Shown piece by piece: positions 14,270-17,505 of a stretch of 17,505 nt of DNA. A program made the position numbers and the translations under genes. Below the pieces are notes generated by a model. That model saw only the letters and a program-made list of their open reading frames with translations. It was not told the origin of the DNA and did not search any database. This stretch comes from Bacteriovoracaceae bacterium UBA2428 (GTDB taxonomy: Bacteria > Bdellovibrionota > UBA2428), in contig DDRA01000123.1 of assembly GCA_002343545.1 (NCBI GenBank), positions 10,084 through 27,588 on the forward strand, read 5' to 3'. Numbering within the stretch: position 1 is the first letter of the stretch; every line of letters begins with the position of its first letter.

Positions 14270-16429
14270 GTGCCCGCGATCATCTTGCCCGAGAAGTATT
14301 ACCGGACGCATTTTCTCGAATTCATCGAGCAGGTGAAGGCTCGTTACTCGGATTTCCTCGATACGAACGAGGAAGCTTTTCTGCGGGACTTCGAGGCGCT
14401 GAACGAGGACGCCCAGTGCGTGTTCATCCGCATGGCGAATCGCCACGGACGCTACTTCCACCGGTCGACGCTCGTTTATCCCGAGATCGAGGACCTCGAT
14501 CGCTCGCTGGCCGAGCTTGAACTCGCGGGCTTCGCGCGGCGTCCGAGCGCGGAAGGCGGCGACTCGTCCGTGGCGTTGCTCGAGAGCTTGGACAAAACGC
14601 GGCTCCAGTCCCTCGCGTCGTCCATGGGAGTCGCTTTCCGGGCGTCTTGGACCCGGCTTCGTCTTATCGAGTCGGTCGAGGCGCTTTTGCGGCAAGGCGC
14701 GACTTTGCCCGCGGCTTTCCACGACGAGTTCGTCGAACGCTTGCGCGTCGAAGCGCTGGAGTACCTGAAATTTCTTTTTTTTGGCGAGATCCGCGAGAAC
14801 CTGGGCCTCTACACTCTGAGGGATCTCGGTGTCCGGCGAGCCGATACGGTTAAGGCCGGAGCGGGCGCGCGGTTTCACCTCAAAGAGGAAGCTCGCGCGC
14901 AGTACTTCTACGCCCGGCTGGGCAAGCAGCTCGAATCCGGGGACCTTGATCCGGTTGAGGCTTCGCCCGTCGATTGGCCGTCGCCCGGCAATGCCTATAC
15001 GGAAAAACTGCGCGAAGACGCGATCGTCGAGATCGGCTACTCCCTTTCGCGCGCGGGCCGGGAGCCCGAAGCTTGCGAGCTCCTGGCCATGGCCAAGACC
15101 CATCCGGGCACGGAGCGCTACGTGCGCTCCCTCTACAAGCTTGATCGTAAGGAAGAGTGTCGTCGTCGGCTCGAGGCCATGATCGATGATCCTTCCTCGG
15201 ACTCGGAGCTCTCCTTCGCCGAGGATTACCTCCTGCGCAAGTTCAACCAGAAGCGCACCCACGTCTTTACCGACATGCTTCAGCGAGCCGCGATCGTGAC
15301 TCTGGACGAGGGCTATCTGCAGGATGCCGAAACGGGCGTGCAGGAGTCGCTGCGCGCCGAGGGCAAGCTGGCCTACCGCAGCGAGAACGAGATTTGGAAC
15401 GCCCTCTTTGGGCTCGTGTTTTGGGAAGAGCTCTTCGAGGGCCCCGGGGTTTTCAGCCCTTTCGAACGCGCGCCCCAGGATCTTTTCGGCGCGGACTTCT
15501 ACGAGCGCCGTCGCGAGGCGATCGAACGCAAGCTGGCGATTTTCGCGGATCCCGCGGCGGCCGCGGATTTCGTGCGGCGTACTTTCGCCGAGCGCCAAGG
15601 CTCCCTGAACGGCGTGTTTCATTGGCACGATTCGCTCGAGCGCACGCTCCCGCGCCTGATCGTGGCCTCTCCGGCGGGTGCGCTTCCGCACGTGCTGCGG
15701 GCGATGGCCAAGGACTACGCCAAGCTAAGATCGGGTTTTCCCGACCTGCTCGTGATCGACGAACGCGGGGTGCGTTTTATCGAGGTCAAGGCGGAAGGCG
15801 ACCAGATCCGCGCGAGCCAGTTTCAACGCATCCGGCTGCTGCGCGAAGCCGGTTTCGAAGCCGAGATCCTGAAGGTCGTCTGGCGTAGCGATCCCGAAGC
15901 GACCTACGTCGTGGTGGACCTGGAAACGACGGGTACGAGTCCTTCGCACGGACGCGTCACGGAGATCGGCGCCGTGAAGGTGCGTAACGGCGAGATCGTC
16001 GAAGAGTTCACGACGCTTGTGAACCCCGAGCGCCCGATTCCCCGCTTCATCACGCAGCTGACGGGGATCAGCGACGAGATGGTCGCTTCCGCGCCGCGCT
16101 TCGCCGAGATCGCCGATCGCTTGGCGGACTTCACCCGCGACGCGATCTTCGTCGCGCACAACGTGGGCTTCGACTACGGCTTTCTGCGCGCCGAGTTTGG
16201 GCGTCTCGATCGCCCGTTCGTGCGTCGAAAGCTTTGCACGCGCGTCGCGATGAAGCGCGCCTATCCGGGGCTCAAGAGCTACGGGCTCAAACCTCTTTGC
16301 GAGGCTTTCGGCATCGATCTGACCCAGCACCATCGCGCCCAAGCCGACGCGCGGGCCGCCGCTCGATTGCTGAAGCTCGTCAACGAAAAGCGAGCTTCCG
16401 AGGCGACGAGCGGATCAGGTAATCCTTAA
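14270..16429 (+). CDS. FAN1-like VRR-NUC nuclease fused to a DnaQ-type 3'-5' exonuclease
   Basis: A 719-residue two-nuclease protein. Residues 1-535 resemble bacterial FAN1: an N-terminal winged-helix region (about 8-92), a SAP-like segment (108-142), a helical TPR-like middle, a WNALFGLVFWEELF helix preceded by E372/E374, and the VRR-NUC core GFPDLLVI (D492) with FIEVKAEGDQIRASQ (E505, K507). FAN1 enzymes cut branched and crosslinked DNA. After only about eight linker residues a complete DEDDh exonuclease follows (545-705): D550 and E552 in VVDLETTG, D635 in HNVGFDYGF, H688 and D693 in HRAQADA. Both active sites look intact. The start is GTG at 14270. It follows the SDR gene by 52 nt of AT-richer DNA that may contain its own promoter. 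The 3' end overlaps the convergent desaturase gene by 50 nt. A role in interstrand-crosslink or flap repair is inferred. Confidence 0.92.
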   Translation: MPAIILPEKYYRTHFLEFIEQVKARYSDFLDTNEEAFLRDFEALNEDAQCVFIRMANRHGRYFHRSTLVYPEIEDLDRSLAELELAGFARRPSAEGGDSSVALLESLDKTRLQSLASSMGVAFRASWTRLRLIESVEALLRQGATLPAAFHDEFVERLRVEALEYLKFLFFGEIRENLGLYTLRDLGVRRADTVKAGAGARFHLKEEARAQYFYARLGKQLESGDLDPVEASPVDWPSPGNAYTEKLREDAIVEIGYSLSRAGREPEACELLAMAKTHPGTERYVRSLYKLDRKEECRRRLEAMIDDPSSDSELSFAEDYLLRKFNQKRTHVFTDMLQRAAIVTLDEGYLQDAETGVQESLRAEGKLAYRSENEIWNALFGLVFWEELFEGPGVFSPFERAPQDLFGADFYERRREAIERKLAIFADPAAAADFVRRTFAERQGSLNGVFHWHDSLERTLPRLIVASPAGALPHVLRAMAKDYAKLRSGFPDLLVIDERGVRFIEVKAEGDQIRASQFQRIRLLREAGFEAEILKVVWRSDPEATYVVVDLETTGTSPSHGRVTEIGAVKVRNGEIVEEFTTLVNPERPIPRFITQLTGISDEMVASAPRFAEIADRLADFTRDAIFVAHNVGFDYGFLRAEFGRLDRPFVRRKLCTRVAMKRAYPGLKSYGLKPLCEAFGIDLTQHHRAQADARAAARLLKLVNEKRASEATSGSGNP

Positions 16430-17222
16430 GGAAAGCCAGCAACGAGGGATGGGCGTAGGTGAGCTCGCTCACCCGGGGGTCCCGTTCGTTCACGAGTCGG
16501 TCGATCTCGCTCCAATGCAGCGAAGGGGCGAGGTGGTGAATCGAGTGGTAGCCCGCGTTGACGAGCCAGTAGTTGAGCGCGCGGCCCGTGAAGTTGCGCG
16601 AGCCACGCTCCGTCGCTTCGGCCGGGCAGCCGTCGTGGAGCACGAAGTTCAGGCCAACGAGCCAGAAGATGCCGAGCGTGGCGCCGAGCAAGTAAAGGCC
16701 GAGCGCCACGGGATTCCACGATCCCATGCCAACGAATACGACCGCCTGCCAAATCCATTCGCGCCGGCGGACCCGTTCGATGCGCCGAAGGATGGCGCAG
16801 TCGCGGGCCTTGGCCTTTTCGCGCGCGACGTGCGCCGACATCCGTACGAAGTAGCGGGCGATGCGCAGGCCGTTCGGGCCCTCCCCGCCGAAAGCGCTCG
16901 TCGTCCAATCCGCCGTCGAATTGTGGTGGCGGTGGTGGTTATGCGAATGAACGTAAAGGTTCTGGTGCGAGGGCACCCCGCGGATGACGCCGAAGGCGAG
17001 GTCGAGGGCGGCGTTCCCCGCGCGCCGTCGGAAAAGGCGGTAATGCATGTGGGCGTGGTTCAAGACCTGCGAATGAAAGGCGACGAGGGAATAGATCGCG
17101 ACCCAGGCGAGTCCCGACCAAAACGTGGGACGGCTCGCGAGCAGCGCCGACCAAAGCGCCAAATGCAACGCGGTGAAGCCCACGACGCGAAGATCGCGCG
17201 GGTTACGCAGTCCCATCCCCAT
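16380..17222 (-). CDS. Membrane fatty-acid desaturase/hydroxylase-like protein
   Basis: A 280-residue integral membrane di-iron oxygenase. Hydrophobic helices lie at about 13-30, 36-55, 158-166 and 172-196. The three histidine boxes are present: NHAHMH (H56, H58, H60), HSHNHHRHH (92-100) and [13 protein letters not shown] (H226, H229, H230, H236). N222 in [11 protein letters not shown] matches the late box of the family. Such proteins desaturate or hydroxylate acyl chains, and related ones act on carotenoids (CrtW/CrtR type), so the substrate is open. It starts at ATG 17222, with a second in-frame ATG six bases on and a poor ribosome binding site for either. The last 50 bases run antisense to the end of the FAN1-DnaQ gene. 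Confidence 0.9.
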   Translation of the reverse strand: MGMGLRNPRDLRVVGFTALHLALWSALLASRPTFWSGLAWVAIYSLVAFHSQVLNHAHMHYRLFRRRAGNAALDLAFGVIRGVPSHQNLYVHSHNHHRHHNSTADWTTSAFGGEGPNGLRIARYFVRMSAHVAREKAKARDCAILRRIERVRRREWIWQAVVFVGMGSWNPVALGLYLLGATLGIFWLVGLNFVLHDGCPAEATERGSRNFTGRALNYWLVNAGYHSIHHLAPSLHWSEIDRLVNERDPRVSELTYAHPSLLAFLKDYLIRSSPRKLAFR

Positions 17223-17253
17223 ACCGGCATTCTAGGGGAGACGGGGCCGGATC

Positions 17254-17323
17254 GGCGGAATTTTGGTGGGACGGATCACTTTTCGTTCCCCACCGCGCGA
17301 CCCTCCGCCCCGATACTCCGGAG
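17254..17323. other. Nested inverted repeats between divergent desaturase and ABC genes
   Basis: GGCGGA (17254-17259) pairs with TCCGCC (17304-17309), and inside it GGTGGG (17265-17270) pairs with CCCACC (17289-17294). A perfect CTCCGGAG palindrome follows at 17316-17323. The region lies between two divergently transcribed genes, so these may be operator sites or just GC-rich coincidences. Confidence 0.25.
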
Positions 17324-17365
17324 AATTATTCGCGCGGGGTGCTGCCCGTGAGGGCGGGGGCCTCG

Positions 17366-17371
17366 TACAAT
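17366..17371 (+). promoter_or_regulatory. Possible -10 box of the ABC transporter gene
   Basis: TACAAT stands 9 nt before the ATG at 17381, which would make the message leaderless or nearly so. No acceptable -35 is found at 16-18 bases upstream, and no clear ribosome binding site precedes the ATG. Confidence 0.25.
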
Positions 17372-17380
17372 CTAAGATCC

Positions 17381-17505
17381 ATGATTTTCGCACGTGCGCT
17401 CACCAAGAAGTTCGGCGACTTCACCGCCGTAAACGAACTCTCGCTCGAGATCCGGCCCGGCGAATGCTTCGGGCTGCTGGGGCCCAACGGCGCCGGCAAG
17501 ACGAC
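17381..17505 (+). CDS. ABC transporter ATP-binding protein, N-terminus only (cut by window end)
   Basis: The first 41 codons of an ABC ATPase. The frame reads [22 protein letters not shown], followed by [14 protein letters not shown] containing the complete Walker A motif (GPNGAGKTT). The sequence [10 protein letters not shown] is typical of ABC-2 type exporter ATPases such as the NodI/drug-resistance group, so a permease gene probably follows outside the window. The start at ATG 17381 fits the family N-terminus. The gene is incomplete only because the window ends. Confidence 0.92.
   Translation, partial: MIFARALTKKFGDFTAVNELSLEIRPGECFGLLGPNGAGKT

Noticed and set aside
14195..15691. Minus-strand open frame of 498 codons
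   Set aside because: It is antisense to the FAN1-DnaQ gene, whose motifs are unmistakable. The minus-strand translation shows no motif and crosses the SDR gene end.

Overview
The window is strongly GC-rich and gene-dense. Most genes are compact, several start at GTG or TTG with a GA-rich ribosome binding site, and long spurious open frames run antisense to the real genes. The gene content is chromosomal and bacterial: an HemN-type heme enzyme, a 7TM hybrid histidine kinase, secreted gluzincin and papain-like proteins, and a bacterial FAN1-like nuclease. This would fit a Gram-negative of the Bdellovibrionota/'deltaproteobacterial' type. That placement is inference from style, because no marker gene or rRNA is present.

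Layout. Positions 1-1316 are an apparently complete ISL3-family insertion sequence, whose left terminal inverted repeat begins at the first base of the window. Next comes a secreted protein built from two copies of one domain (1536-2306, +). From 2413 to 12892 all recognised genes are on the minus strand. Read in the direction of transcription they are: a secreted, probably circularly permuted papain-like protein; a secreted M1-like metallopeptidase; a zinc-ribbon short-chain dehydrogenase (SDR); a four-gene overlapping cluster (4HBT thioesterase, FAD monooxygenase, alpha/beta hydrolase with an Asp nucleophile, 7TM hybrid histidine kinase); and an oxygen-independent coproporphyrinogen oxidase whose C-terminus is lost through an apparent one-base frameshift. 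From 13096 the + strand carries a membrane-anchored SDR and a FAN1-like nuclease fused to a DnaQ-type exonuclease. The nuclease gene converges on and overlaps a fatty-acid desaturase-like gene (-). The window ends inside the start of an ABC transporter ATPase (+).

Functional reading. The thioesterase/monooxygenase/hydrolase/kinase cluster looks like one transcription unit. The thioesterase and monooxygenase genes are 13 nt apart, and the next two junctions overlap by 23 and 8 nt. A 13-bp perfect palindrome overlaps a possible -10 element at its head. Its enzymes would suit release and oxidation of an acyl or isoprenoid-like hydrophobic substrate, possibly epoxidation followed by epoxide hydrolysis, with a membrane sensor made from the same message. 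That is the most system-like arrangement here, but its substrate cannot be read from sequence. The FAN1-DnaQ fusion and the hemN frameshift are the other two points most worth checking. No CRISPR array, tRNA, rRNA or prophage module was seen, and no gene-free stretch exceeds 300 bases.
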